Assembly: GCA_963793335.1 (NCBI GenBank)
Contig: CAWBZS010000001.1
Span: 744,001 to 808,000 of the forward strand
DNA: 64,000 bases
Source of the DNA: Sva-07 sp963793335
Lineage (GTDB): Bacteria; Actinomycetota; Acidimicrobiia; Acidimicrobiales; Ilumatobacteraceae
Reading direction: 5' to 3'
Both the position numbers and the translations under genes were made by a program. The notes beneath the pieces were generated by a model, which was not told the DNA's origin, ran no database searches, and saw only the letters and a list, made by a program, of their open reading frames with translations. This document shows, one piece after another, positions 41,665 through 49,738 of the stretch; within the stretch, counting starts at the first letter, position 1, and every line of letters begins with the position of its first letter.

Positions 41665-42573
41665 TCACGACATCGCCTTCTTGATGGCTGCGCGGGTCGC
41701 TGCGGCTTCGTCGGCGTTGCCACCGAACTCGCTTCCGGCGAACTCGGTGACACCGAGGTCGGCGAGCGCCCCGATGCGGTCAACGACCTCCTCCTCGGAG
41801 CCGACGATGGCAATTCCCTCGGGCCCGGCAACGCCTTCACGGTCGAGCATCGCTCGGTAGCTGGGCAGCTGGCCATAGATCTCGAAGATCTTCGCCGCAC
41901 GCTCGCGCGCCCCGGCCATGTCGTCGGTCACGCACACCGGCAGGCCGACCACGATGCGAGGCATCGGACGCTCGGCCGCCTCCGCAGCGGCATTGATGGT
42001 CGGGATGACGTGTTCGGCCAGCGTCTTCGGTCCCGTGCACCAGGTGATCGTGCCGTCGGCCAACTCGGCGGTGAGCTTCAGCATCTGCGGGCCGAGGGCG
42101 GCGACGACGATCCCGAACGGCGGCGCACCCTTTGCGTTGATCGCCAAGTTGGTCGAGTAGTCCTCGCCCCGATAGCCGACGGGTTCGTTGCGCGACAACG
42201 GACCGAGGATGCTCAGGTAGTCGCGCATGTGCCGGACCGGCTTGTCGTAGCTCATGCCGAGCATGTTCTCGATGACCACCTTGTGGCTGAGACCGATACC
42301 CAGCGTCAACCGTCCCTCGCAGGCGGCATTGACGGTCAGTGCCTGCTGCGCAATTGCCGACGGGTGCCGCGGATACGTGGGCACCACCGAGGTGCCGAGC
42401 TCGATGCGGGGCACCTCGCGGCCGACGATTGCGAGCGCCGTCAGCGCGTCATGGCCGAAGATGTTCGGGATCCAGAAGGAGGCGAAGCCGTCGGCCTCCG
42501 CCTGCTTCGCCTCGGCGACCACGTCGTCGATCGTGCCGTCGTTGATGCTTCCACCGAATGATCCAATACGCAT
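41665..42573 (-). CDS. LLM-class F420-dependent oxidoreductase
   Basis: 302 residues from ATG 42573. TIM-barrel luciferase-like signatures: MRIGSFGGSINDGTIDD, FASFWIPNIFGHDAL, RIELGTSVVPTYPRHPSAIA, GRLTLGIGLSHKVVIE and MLKLTAELADGTITW. Members with the SFGG/VPTYPRHP pattern usually bind F420. Substrate unknown. The frame is open another 29 codons upstream, but those lie in the family D repeat region. Divergent from the acyl-CoA synthetase gene. Confidence 0.88.
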   Translation of the reverse strand: MRIGSFGGSINDGTIDDVVAEAKQAEADGFASFWIPNIFGHDALTALAIVGREVPRIELGTSVVPTYPRHPSAIAQQALTVNAACEGRLTLGIGLSHKVVIENMLGMSYDKPVRHMRDYLSILGPLSRNEPVGYRGEDYSTNLAINAKGAPPFGIVVAALGPQMLKLTAELADGTITWCTGPKTLAEHVIPTINAAAEAAERPMPRIVVGLPVCVTDDMAGARERAAKIFEIYGQLPSYRAMLDREGVAGPEGIAIVGSEEEVVDRIGALADLGVTEFAGSEFGGNADEAAATRAAIKKAMS

Positions 42574-42628
42574 GGCGTCGACGGTAGCCACCACACCCCC
42601 GCAGGCAAGCAGCCGACCGAACCACCTC

Positions 42629-42731
42629 CGGTGAGATCTGTGTGCACCCCCGACACTCACCTCTCACCGCACGAGCCTGACTCCCCGCTCCGGTGAGATC
42701 TGTGTGCAACGCCGGCGCTCACCTCTCACCG
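42629..42731. repeat. Two tandem hairpin units (repeat family D)
   Basis: Units at 42629-42669 and 42691-42731, each 41 bases, start CGGTGAGATCTGTGTGCA and end CTCACCTCTCACCG; the starts are exactly 62 bases apart. They lie in the divergent intergenic region between the LLM oxidoreductase and acyl-CoA synthetase genes, so a regulatory effect on either is possible. Same architecture as 22335-22487 with different loop sequence. Confidence 0.75.
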
Positions 42732-42784
42732 CAGGAGTGCTTGGGCTCGTCCGCGTTCGGCGCCGGGTGGTACGAACGCAGGCC

Positions 42785-44395
42785 ATGGGGAACTGGAACT
42801 TTGCTGACATCTGGGAAGTGGTCGCCGAGGAGCTGCCGGACGCGCCGTGTCTGATCCACGGTGACGACCAACGGACCTGGGCGGAGGTCGACCAGCGCGC
42901 CGACGGCGTTGCCCAACACTTGCTGGACGCTGGCCTCGACCATCAACAGGCGGTCGCCCAGTACCTGTACAACAGCAACGAGTACATGGAGTCGATGTAC
43001 GCGGCGTTCAAGGGCTCGTTCGCTCCGGTCAACACCAACTATCGCTACACCGCCGATGAGTTGCTCTACCTCTGGGACAACGCCGACGCCGGAGCCGTCG
43101 TGTTCCACGGTTCGTTCACCGACACGATCGACGTCATTCGCGCCCGCCTCCCCAAGGTGAAGGTGTGGTTGTGGGTCGACGACGGTGCCGGACCGTGCCC
43201 CGAGTGGGCGACGCCCTACGAGGTCGCTGCCACCAGCGGCGTCGGCCGTGTCGCGCCGGCGTGGGGACGCAGCGGCGACGATCTCAACTTCTTGTACACG
43301 GGCGGCACCACCGGCATGCCCAAAGGGGTCATGTGGCGACAGGACGACCTGGCCGTCAAGTTGACGGCGACGGGCGCCGCCCCCCTGCCAGACGACGCCA
43401 ACTACGACGAGCTCCGTGCCACGCTCACTCAGCCCGGTGCCCGATTCCTCCCCGCCTGCCCTCAGATGCATGGCACCGGGAACTTCCCCGGTCTCGGCAC
43501 ACTCTGCAGCGGCGGGAGCGTCGTCACCCTCTCGGGCCGCAACTTCGACCCGGTGGAGCTGCTCGACACGATCGAGCGAGACGGGGTCAACTCCCTGGCG
43601 ATCGTCGGCGACGCCTTCGCCAAGCCGATCCTGCGCGCACTCGACGCCGACCCTGGACGCTGGGATCTCACCTCACTCGTCGGCATCGTGTCGTCCGGCG
43701 TCATGTGGAGCCAGGAGTCGAAGACACGCCTGCTGGAGCATCACGCCGGCATGGTCTTGATGGACGCGTTCTCGTCGTCGGAGGCCTTGGGGATGGGGTC
43801 GTCGATCTCCGCTGCCGGTGCGACCTCCGAGACCGCCAAGTTCGTGTTGAGTCCCGACACGATCGTGATCGACGACCTCAACCGACCGCTGGAGCCCGGA
43901 TCGCCCGAGATCGGACGCCTCGCCGTCGGCGGACGCCAACCGGTCGGCTACTACAAGGACGCGGAGAAGACGGCCCGCACGTTCTTCGAGGTCGACGGGA
44001 AGCGCTACTCCTGCCCCGGCGACTTCGCCACCATCGACGCCGACGGCCGCATCACGCTGCTCGGTCGCGGCTCGCAGTGCATCAACACCGGTGGTGAAAA
44101 GGTGTTCCCTGAGGAGGTCGAGGAGGCGATGAAGACCCATCCCGACGTGCTCGACGCAGTGGCGGTTGGCATCCCCGACGAGAAGTTCGGCGAAGCGGTC
44201 ACCGGGATGGTCGAGGCCCGGCCGGGACACACGGTCGATACAGCGTCACTGATCGCGCATGTCAAGCAGACGCTCGCTTCCTACAAGGCGCCGAAACACG
44301 TGGTGGTCGTCGACACGATCGGCCGTGCGGCAAACGGCAAGGTCGACTACAAGCGCCTTCGGTCGGACGCCACCGAGTCGCTCGGTGTGAGCTGA
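42785..44395 (+). CDS. AMP-forming acyl-CoA synthetase
   Basis: 536 residues. Adenylation motifs: LYTGGTTGMPKGVMWRQ (P-loop), MDAFSSSEALGMG, the core GDFATIDADGRITLLGR, and the hinge/C-terminal SQCINTGGEKVFPEEVEEA and PKHVVVVDTIGRAANGKVDY with the catalytic Lys. It activates a carboxylic acid, probably a fatty or medium-chain acid, to its CoA ester. ATG 42785 follows the family D repeat; the frame upstream of it reads through that repeat. Confidence 0.92.
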   Translation: MGNWNFADIWEVVAEELPDAPCLIHGDDQRTWAEVDQRADGVAQHLLDAGLDHQQAVAQYLYNSNEYMESMYAAFKGSFAPVNTNYRYTADELLYLWDNADAGAVVFHGSFTDTIDVIRARLPKVKVWLWVDDGAGPCPEWATPYEVAATSGVGRVAPAWGRSGDDLNFLYTGGTTGMPKGVMWRQDDLAVKLTATGAAPLPDDANYDELRATLTQPGARFLPACPQMHGTGNFPGLGTLCSGGSVVTLSGRNFDPVELLDTIERDGVNSLAIVGDAFAKPILRALDADPGRWDLTSLVGIVSSGVMWSQESKTRLLEHHAGMVLMDAFSSSEALGMGSSISAAGATSETAKFVLSPDTIVIDDLNRPLEPGSPEIGRLAVGGRQPVGYYKDAEKTARTFFEVDGKRYSCPGDFATIDADGRITLLGRGSQCINTGGEKVFPEEVEEAMKTHPDVLDAVAVGIPDEKFGEAVTGMVEARPGHTVDTASLIAHVKQTLASYKAPKHVVVVDTIGRAANGKVDYKRLRSDATESLGVS

Positions 44396-44423
44396 CCGTC
44401 GTCGCGCAGCGTGTTGGGCGAGC

Positions 44424-45131
44424 TCAGCCCGAGCTGAGTGCGAATGCGATCGTCGCGGCACAGATGGCCGCCGTGGCGAGCAGAATGAGCAGGGACGCGC
44501 TGACCACATAGGCCGCATTGCCCATCGGTCGGCGCACCTTCACGCCGGGCGGCGGATCAGCGGCGACGTACGGTTCGAGCAGGTCTCGCCAGGCACGTGC
44601 CTTCTCCTTCTCCCGACGGGTCTGCGTCACGCCGCTCGTCACACCGACGGCACCGATGATCGGATCGGCGCCGGCTGCCGACGGGACCATGAACTCGGGT
44701 GGTCCGGCAAGCGACACGCGGTGGCGTGTGTCGCCGTGCCACACGTCGATCGCAGTGCCGAGTTCACCGACGCCCAGGCTGTGCAATTCGGCGAGTGGAA
44801 GGTCGAAGACGACGCGGCCACCCGTTGTTGTGAACCGGAGGCGCCCGAACGCCAACTGGAGCGTTCCCGAGGGCTGCGCAAGCATCGTGAACAGCGGGAT
44901 GCCCGGATCGCAGGGGCCGACCCGGTAGCCGCCAGGGCTCTCCGCGCAGGGAAACTCCGACGCCGTCGGGTCGGGGGGTGCAACCGGTTCGAGGGCATCA
45001 CCCTCGATGGGGTCGGTCGCGGCGGTTCCAGCATCGGCAACGGCGTCCGACCATCCGTCTCCCTCCCAGTATCGGTGTGCATGACGATGCACCGGGTCGG
45101 GATACCAGCCCGCCGGGGCTTGCAGCTGCAT
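44424..45131 (-). CDS. DUF2510 membrane protein
   Basis: 235 residues. N-terminal APAGWYPDPVHRHAHRYWEG is the DUF2510 motif (GWYpDP...lRyWdG) of actinobacterial membrane proteins. The middle part is a beta-rich domain; the single C-terminal helix AAYVVSASLLILLATAAICA anchors it. ATG 45131 has AGGAGG six bases upstream. Function unknown. Divergent from the SelW-like gene by 143 bases. Confidence 0.82.
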   Translation of the reverse strand: MQLQAPAGWYPDPVHRHAHRYWEGDGWSDAVADAGTAATDPIEGDALEPVAPPDPTASEFPCAESPGGYRVGPCDPGIPLFTMLAQPSGTLQLAFGRLRFTTTGGRVVFDLPLAELHSLGVGELGTAIDVWHGDTRHRVSLAGPPEFMVPSAAGADPIIGAVGVTSGVTQTRREKEKARAWRDLLEPYVAADPPPGVKVRRPMGNAAYVVSASLLILLATAAICAATIAFALSSG

Positions 45132-45274
45132 GACGACCTCCTCGTTGCCGGCCCGCAGCCAGTCCACGGGCCACTTCCCACGTGCGCACCACCTCGCCGG
45201 GATGGCCAGTGTCGTTCGGCCCTGCCCGCCCTGCACGACGGTTGTGCGTCGCTGTCCGCGGTACCGTCGCAGCC

Positions 45275-45542
45275 ATGAGCAAGCATGTGATCGCCATTGC
45301 CTACTGCGTACCTTGAGACTATTCGAGCCGCGCCGTGAGCGCAGCGAGTGACCTGTTGTCGACGTACCAGCACGTGATCGAGTCGTTGACGCTCGTCACT
45401 GGCGGAGCGGGGATCTTCGACGTCGAGATCGACGGCGAACTGCTCTACTCGAAACACGCAACCGGCCGACACGCCGAGCCCGGCGAAGTGCTGGCGCTGT
45501 TCCGCGAGCGCTACGGCGGGCATCACCCCCTACGGCGAGTAG
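45275..45542 (+). CDS. SelW/Rdx-family thioredoxin-like selenoprotein with in-frame TGA (Sec), frame break near the end
   Basis: From ATG 45275 the translation is MSKHVIAIAYCVP, TGA (45314-45316), then DYSSRAVSAASDLLS, ESLTLVTGGAGIFDVEIDGE and LLYSKHATGRHAEPGEVLAL. This is a complete Rdx (SelW/SelT/SelH) domain whose redox motif would be CVPU, with Sec at the position that is Cys in CxxC homologues and Sec in animal SelW. The domain runs uninterrupted across the TGA, so the codon is probably read as selenocysteine. A SECIS-like hairpin follows it. After FRERYG a one-base break at ~45515 is suspected: the neighbouring frame ends GITPYGE and a TAG at 45542. Role: thiol redox enzyme. Alternative: sequencing error TGC to TGA. 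Confidence 0.72.
45325..45348 (+). promoter_or_regulatory. Candidate bacterial SECIS element
   Basis: Immediately downstream of the in-frame TGA. GCGC (45330-45333) pairs with GCGC (45339-45342) around the loop CGTGA (45334-45338); two more G-C pairs extend the stem beyond one mismatch. The loop begins 17 bases after the TGA and has G as its second base, which fits the general bacterial SECIS model (short upper stem, small loop with an early G, about 16-37 bases from UGA). It is inside the reading frame, as bacterial SECIS elements are. Confidence 0.55.
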
Positions 45543-45565
45543 CTGCTCGGGTCAGCGCCCAGGAG

Positions 45566-46450
45566 TCAGCGGATGAGCGCCCATTCGTCGTCGGTCAGCT
45601 CGTTGATCCGACCATCGGTGCGTATGGCAAAGGCCTCGATCGCCTCGTCGAGCGCCAATGCACCGTTTCGCTCGATCGTCACTGCGACGAGGACGTCGTC
45701 GACACCGTCGAGCACTGGCCGATACGTCAGCACCACCAGATGGTCTCCGCCGACCACCGACGAGAGTTCCTCCGAGCGGTGGACGTATCCGTCCGATTGC
45801 ACGAACCCCAACAACCGCTCGGAACCGATCGCCATCAGTTCTCCCTTGCGTTGCAGGGCGGCGGACCATGGCGCCACGATCTGGCCGTCATTCGAGTGTT
45901 CGATGAGCGGGGCGTCGCTGTCTCGGCGGTGGAGGACCACGAGCGTCCCGGCTGCTCGATCGTGCAGCCCCTGTCGATTCGGATCGACCAACACGCCCGC
46001 ATAGACCACCGCGAGTCCGAAGACCTGAAGCAGGGCCAACGCGATGGCTGCCGAGTCGGGCACGCCGAGCGCGGCGACAGCCGCGACGACCAGGACCGGC
46101 AGGTGAGCGACGAACCAGCGACGAACACTCGCCGACCAACCGGGCGCGGCCTGGTCGGCCGACCGGATCACGGTCGTCCCGGCCACCATGGCGCCGAGCG
46201 GGCGGCCGGTGACCGCGATCGGTGCCACCACGATCACGAACTCGGCGACGACGAGGGCCACCCAGCCGGGAGCCAACACTCCCAACGCGTCGGCGACTCG
46301 GAAGGCCAGCACCGTGGTCAGCGAGACCGCCAACGAATCGACGAAGCCCGCACCGACCCGCCGGCCCGGGCCCGCGATCTCGAGTGACGCGGGTTGGCCA
46401 TCGGCGCCGGGCATGGATTCGCCGCTGCCGGAGTGCTCGAACGTCGCCAC
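45566..46450 (-). CDS. RDD family membrane protein
   Basis: 294 residues. RDD-domain landmarks: Arg in GPGRRVGAGFVDSLAV, the paired Asp/Arg of TGRPLGAMVAGTTVIRSADQ, and DPNRQGLHDRAAGTLVV. Four hydrophobic helices lie between residues 30 and 170; the ~120-residue C-terminal tail is soluble and unlike other RDD proteins. RDD proteins are poorly understood; some are ion exchangers. It converges on the SelW-like gene with a gap of about 23 bases. Confidence 0.85.
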   Translation of the reverse strand: MATFEHSGSGESMPGADGQPASLEIAGPGRRVGAGFVDSLAVSLTTVLAFRVADALGVLAPGWVALVVAEFVIVVAPIAVTGRPLGAMVAGTTVIRSADQAAPGWSASVRRWFVAHLPVLVVAAVAALGVPDSAAIALALLQVFGLAVVYAGVLVDPNRQGLHDRAAGTLVVLHRRDSDAPLIEHSNDGQIVAPWSAALQRKGELMAIGSERLLGFVQSDGYVHRSEELSSVVGGDHLVVLTYRPVLDGVDDVLVAVTIERNGALALDEAIEAFAIRTDGRINELTDDEWALIR

Positions 46451-46572
46451 CGCGTCGAACCTACCGCCGACCGAACAGCAGTGGCCGGAGCTGATCGAGT
46501 GTCACAGGCGAGCAAACGACGCCTCGACCGCCACGGTGGACCACCACCGGAGCTCGGAGGTCCTGAACCTGC

Positions 46573-47341
46573 TCAGAGGGCGCGGACCCGATCCCGGAAC
46601 GGCTCGAGGATCGCACGGTTGTGGGCATCGCCGCCCGGCGTGTTCGCGCTGGCCAGTACGGAGTCGACGTGCCCGGCGCTGGCGAGTTCGGCGGCCGTCG
46701 CCGCGACGAGCGCATTCACGATCGCGGCACCGGCGACGGTGGAGGTTGCGCCGACCATGGTGCCGAGGGCGTCGAGCTCGATCGATGCGTCGCCCGGAAC
46801 GCCGTGATTGTCGATCACGATGTCGGCAACCGCCTCGAGCGCCATGTCGTCGCCGACGCCGACACTGCGGGCGTGGCGGCGGCTCGACGATGGCGATCAC
46901 GCCTGCGGCGGGATCGCGGAAGCGCTCGGCGAGCTCGACACACACGGCGTTGCCGCCCGAGTTGGACGCGACGATCAGCGTGTCGATCTCTGCGACGGTC
47001 AGATCAGCGAAGAGACCGTCAGCGCGACCCGAGGTGCGCTCGAGTTCGGTGCTCCGCAGCGCCCCACGGTGCAACATCAGCGCATCGTCCAGGATCGGGT
47101 TCACGGCGGCGAGCCCGCCGGCTCGGTAGAACATCTCCTCGGCCAGCATGTGTGAGTGTCCGGTTCCGAACACATGGACCAGCCCTCCTCCCGCGATCGT
47201 GGCGGCGAGCAGTGTTGCACCATCGCGGATGTGTCGAGACTCCTGCGCTGCGACCTCACCGAGGAGCCTGAGCAACCCGTCGAGGTAGGCAGTCGCAGCT
47301 GGGGAGGTCTCGGGGTGGCCCGCCCCGCTGCCCGGCGTCAT
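46573..47341 (-). pseudogene. SIS-domain sugar isomerase-like protein (UPF0309 type), one frame break
   Basis: ATG 47341 (MTPGSGAGHPETS) starts an SIS protein with VHVFGTGHSHMLAEEMFYRA, PILDDALMLHRGALRST and LIVASNSGGNAVCVELAERF. At ~46870 (VIAIV) the frame changes and continues SRRHARSVGVGDDMALEAVA and DIVIDNHGVPGDASIELD to the stop at 46573. Together ~255 residues, the normal length for phosphosugar-binding UPF0309 proteins. An indel error is the simplest explanation. The heptamer-like tandem repeat lies directly upstream. Confidence 0.78.
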
Positions 47342-47360
47342 CCGGCGATCGTATCCAATC

Positions 47361-47441
47361 GTCGAGCGGCGAACAGCGAGCGGCGAACAGCGAACAGCGA
47401 ACAGCGAGCGGCGAACAGCGAACAACGAACGACGAACAGCG
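47361..47441. repeat. Tandem short-unit repeat (GCGAACA / GCGAGCG)
   Basis: About 80 bases made of 6-8 base units such as AGCGAACA and AGCGAGCGG, repeated about ten times, with a few variants (GAACAACGAACGACGAACA). It sits between the divergent SIS and GNAT genes, so both promoters would lie in or beside it. Copy number is likely to vary by slipped replication. Confidence 0.8.
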
Positions 47442-47489
47442 TGGTCTACGTTGGACCGACACGCCACACCGAGACCGAGGTACCAGTCC

Positions 47490-48137
47490 ATGGAGATCCG
47501 ACCGGCAACGGCCGCCGACGAAGCGGCGCTGTACGACATCTGCCTTCGCACCGGCGATCGCGGCGCCGATGCGAGCAGCCTGCACGACGACCACTCGTTG
47601 CTCGGATCGGTGTTCGTCGGACCGTACCTGTCGGTCGGCGACACGATCGCCTTCACCGCCGTCGACGAGCAGGGTCCCGGCGGCTACGTCCTGGCCGCCC
47701 TCGACACGCGAGCATTCGAACACGAGTGCGAACGCACCTGGTGGCCGCCGCTTCGAGCCCGTCACGCCGATCCAGAGCCAGACCAGCAGGGCCCCGATGC
47801 GGCGCTGCGCCGCTTCATCCACCACCCGCCGATCCGTTCGTCGGACATCATCGATGCCTTTCCCTCCCACCTCCACATCGACCTGCTCCCTCGGATGCAG
47901 GGCAGCGGGGTCGGCGTCGGGCTCATGGACACGATGATGGCTGCGTTGCGCGACTCGAACTCGGCGGGGGTGCACCTCGGGGTCGACCCGAACAATCCCC
48001 GCGCGATTCGTTTCTACGAACGGTACGGCTTCTCGACGCTGAGCCTCGACGACCACGAGCGCGTCATGGTGCTCCCGCTCGACGGTCGACCGGTTCAGGA
48101 CATCGAGACGAGGTCGAGCCAGTCGTCGGAGAAGTAA
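47490..48137 (+). CDS. GNAT-family N-acetyltransferase
   Basis: 215 residues from ATG 47490. The N-terminal MEIRPATAADEAALYDICLR, the acetyl-CoA loop LLPRMQGSGVGVGLMDTMMA (R/Q-x-x-G-x-G/A) and GVHLGVDPNNPRAIRFYERY are classic GNAT elements. The sequence resembles the acetyltransferase part attached to O-GlcNAcase-like proteins, but the substrate is unknown. Its last 43 bases overlap the 3' end of the ABC-F gene on the opposite strand. Confidence 0.88.
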   Translation: MEIRPATAADEAALYDICLRTGDRGADASSLHDDHSLLGSVFVGPYLSVGDTIAFTAVDEQGPGGYVLAALDTRAFEHECERTWWPPLRARHADPEPDQQGPDAALRRFIHHPPIRSSDIIDAFPSHLHIDLLPRMQGSGVGVGLMDTMMAALRDSNSAGVHLGVDPNNPRAIRFYERYGFSTLSLDDHERVMVLPLDGRPVQDIETRSSQSSEK

Positions 48138-49711
48138 TCGACGTCGCCGTCGGGCATCAGCAGCACCTTGGTGGGGTCGAGCTCGCGGACGAAGTCCTCA
48201 TCGTGGCTCACCAGGATGATCGCCCCCGGCCAGTCGACCAGCGCGTCCGCGACCGCTTGACGTGACGGTGGGTCGAGGTTGTTGGTCGGCTCGTCGAGCA
48301 ACAACAAGTTGTTGCGGCCGACCATCAGCATCGCCAACGCGAGCTTGGTCTTCTCGCCGCCCGACAACGTTCCGGAATCCTGGAAGACCTTGTCGCCCGA
48401 GAGCCCGAACATGCCGAGCAGACCCCGCAATTGCGTCTCACCGAGGTTCATGCCGTCGGGTACTGCGTCGCGGATGTTGGTCAGAAGGGATTCGTCGGTG
48501 CGCAGGTTGTCGTGCTCCTGGGCGTAGTAGCCGGCGTGGACCTGATAGCCGAATTCGAAGTCGCCGAGGTCCGCGGTGGTCTCACCGGCGAGGATCCGCA
48601 GCAGGCTGGTCTTGCCGGCACCGTTGAGGCCCAGCACGAGCAGCCGTTCGCCACGGCCGAGGTCGAAATCGATGTCTTCGAAGATCGTGGGACCGCCGTA
48701 CGCCTTGCACATTCCCGATGCGCGGATGACCGTCTCGCCGCACTTCGGTGGGTCGGGAAACCGCACCGACATCGTCTTGGTCGACTGCGGCCCTCGGACC
48801 CGCTGACCTTCGAGACGGGCAATGCGCTTCTCGACGCTGTGCGCCATCGCCGCTTTGGTCGCCTTGGCACCGAAGCGGTCCACCACGGTCTGCAGTCGGT
48901 CGATCTCCTTTGCCTGCAGCACCGCCTTCTTGGCGAGCCGGGCCTCGTCGTCGGCACGAGCGCGCTGGTACTGGCTGTACGTGCCTCGGTACTCGACGAT
49001 CTCGCCGACGTCGTGCTCGGTGGCACGATCGAGGTGCAGGACGCGTGTGATCGATTCGTCGAGGAGTTCGAGGTCGTGACTGATCACGAGCAGCGCACCC
49101 TTGTACTGGCGAAGGAATCCAAGCAGCCACGCCTTCGCGTCGACGTCGAGGTGGTTGGTCGGCTCGTCGAGACACAACACGTCGGAACCGGCGAACAGGA
49201 TGCGGGCCAGCTCGACCCGGCGCCGCTCACCACCCGACAGCGTGCTGATCGGCTGGTCGAGCCGGGCATCGGGGATTCCGAGACCCGCAGCCATCGCACG
49301 GGCTTCACTCTCAGCGGCGTACCCGCCCGTGGTACGGAAGGCCTCCTCGGCGTTGACGTAGCGGCTGACGTTTCGCTCGTCGGGGTTCTCCTCCATGGCG
49401 ATGCGGAGCTTCTCGATGCGAACGATCTCGTCGTCGATCCCTCGCCCCGACAGCACGTGGGTCACGCAGGTACGACCGTCGAGGGCCGAGTCGATCTTGG
49501 GGTCCTGCGGGAGGTAGCCGAACCCGCCCTTGCGGAGCACGTGGCCGGCCTTTGGTTCGTTGGCGCCGCCGAGCACCTTGAACAGGCTGGTCTTGCCGGC
49601 GCCGTTGCGTCCGACGATGCCCACCTTGTCCCGGGGCATCACGGTGAAGCTGGCAGCGTCGACGAGGAGTCGACCACCCACTTCCACCGAGATCGCCTGA
49701 GCCTGGAGCAT
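48095..49711 (-). CDS. ABC-F family ATPase (ribosome-associated translation factor type)
   Basis: 538 residues with two ABC domains and no membrane segments. Walker A sites GIVGRNGAGKTSLFKVL and VLGLNGAGKTSLLRILAG, signatures STLSGGERRRVELARIL and GTLSGGEKTKLALAML, Walker B with EPTNHLD and EPTNNLD. The inter-domain linker (~245-310) is rich in Arg/Lys/Ala and corresponds to the P-site tRNA interaction motif. Likely a translation or resistance factor acting at the ribosomal E site. No efflux gene is nearby. Convergent, overlapping, with the GNAT gene. Confidence 0.93.
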   Translation of the reverse strand: MLQAQAISVEVGGRLLVDAASFTVMPRDKVGIVGRNGAGKTSLFKVLGGANEPKAGHVLRKGGFGYLPQDPKIDSALDGRTCVTHVLSGRGIDDEIVRIEKLRIAMEENPDERNVSRYVNAEEAFRTTGGYAAESEARAMAAGLGIPDARLDQPISTLSGGERRRVELARILFAGSDVLCLDEPTNHLDVDAKAWLLGFLRQYKGALLVISHDLELLDESITRVLHLDRATEHDVGEIVEYRGTYSQYQRARADDEARLAKKAVLQAKEIDRLQTVVDRFGAKATKAAMAHSVEKRIARLEGQRVRGPQSTKTMSVRFPDPPKCGETVIRASGMCKAYGGPTIFEDIDFDLGRGERLLVLGLNGAGKTSLLRILAGETTADLGDFEFGYQVHAGYYAQEHDNLRTDESLLTNIRDAVPDGMNLGETQLRGLLGMFGLSGDKVFQDSGTLSGGEKTKLALAMLMVGRNNLLLLDEPTNNLDPPSRQAVADALVDWPGAIILVSHDEDFVRELDPTKVLLMPDGDVDYFSDDWLDLVSMS

Positions 49712-49738
49712 CAGACCAGGCTACGGGAACACCTTCGA

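Noticed and set aside
47361..47441. CRISPR array.
   Set aside because: Units are 6-8 bases with no spacers of constant length; it is a simple tandem repeat. No cas genes are present in the window.
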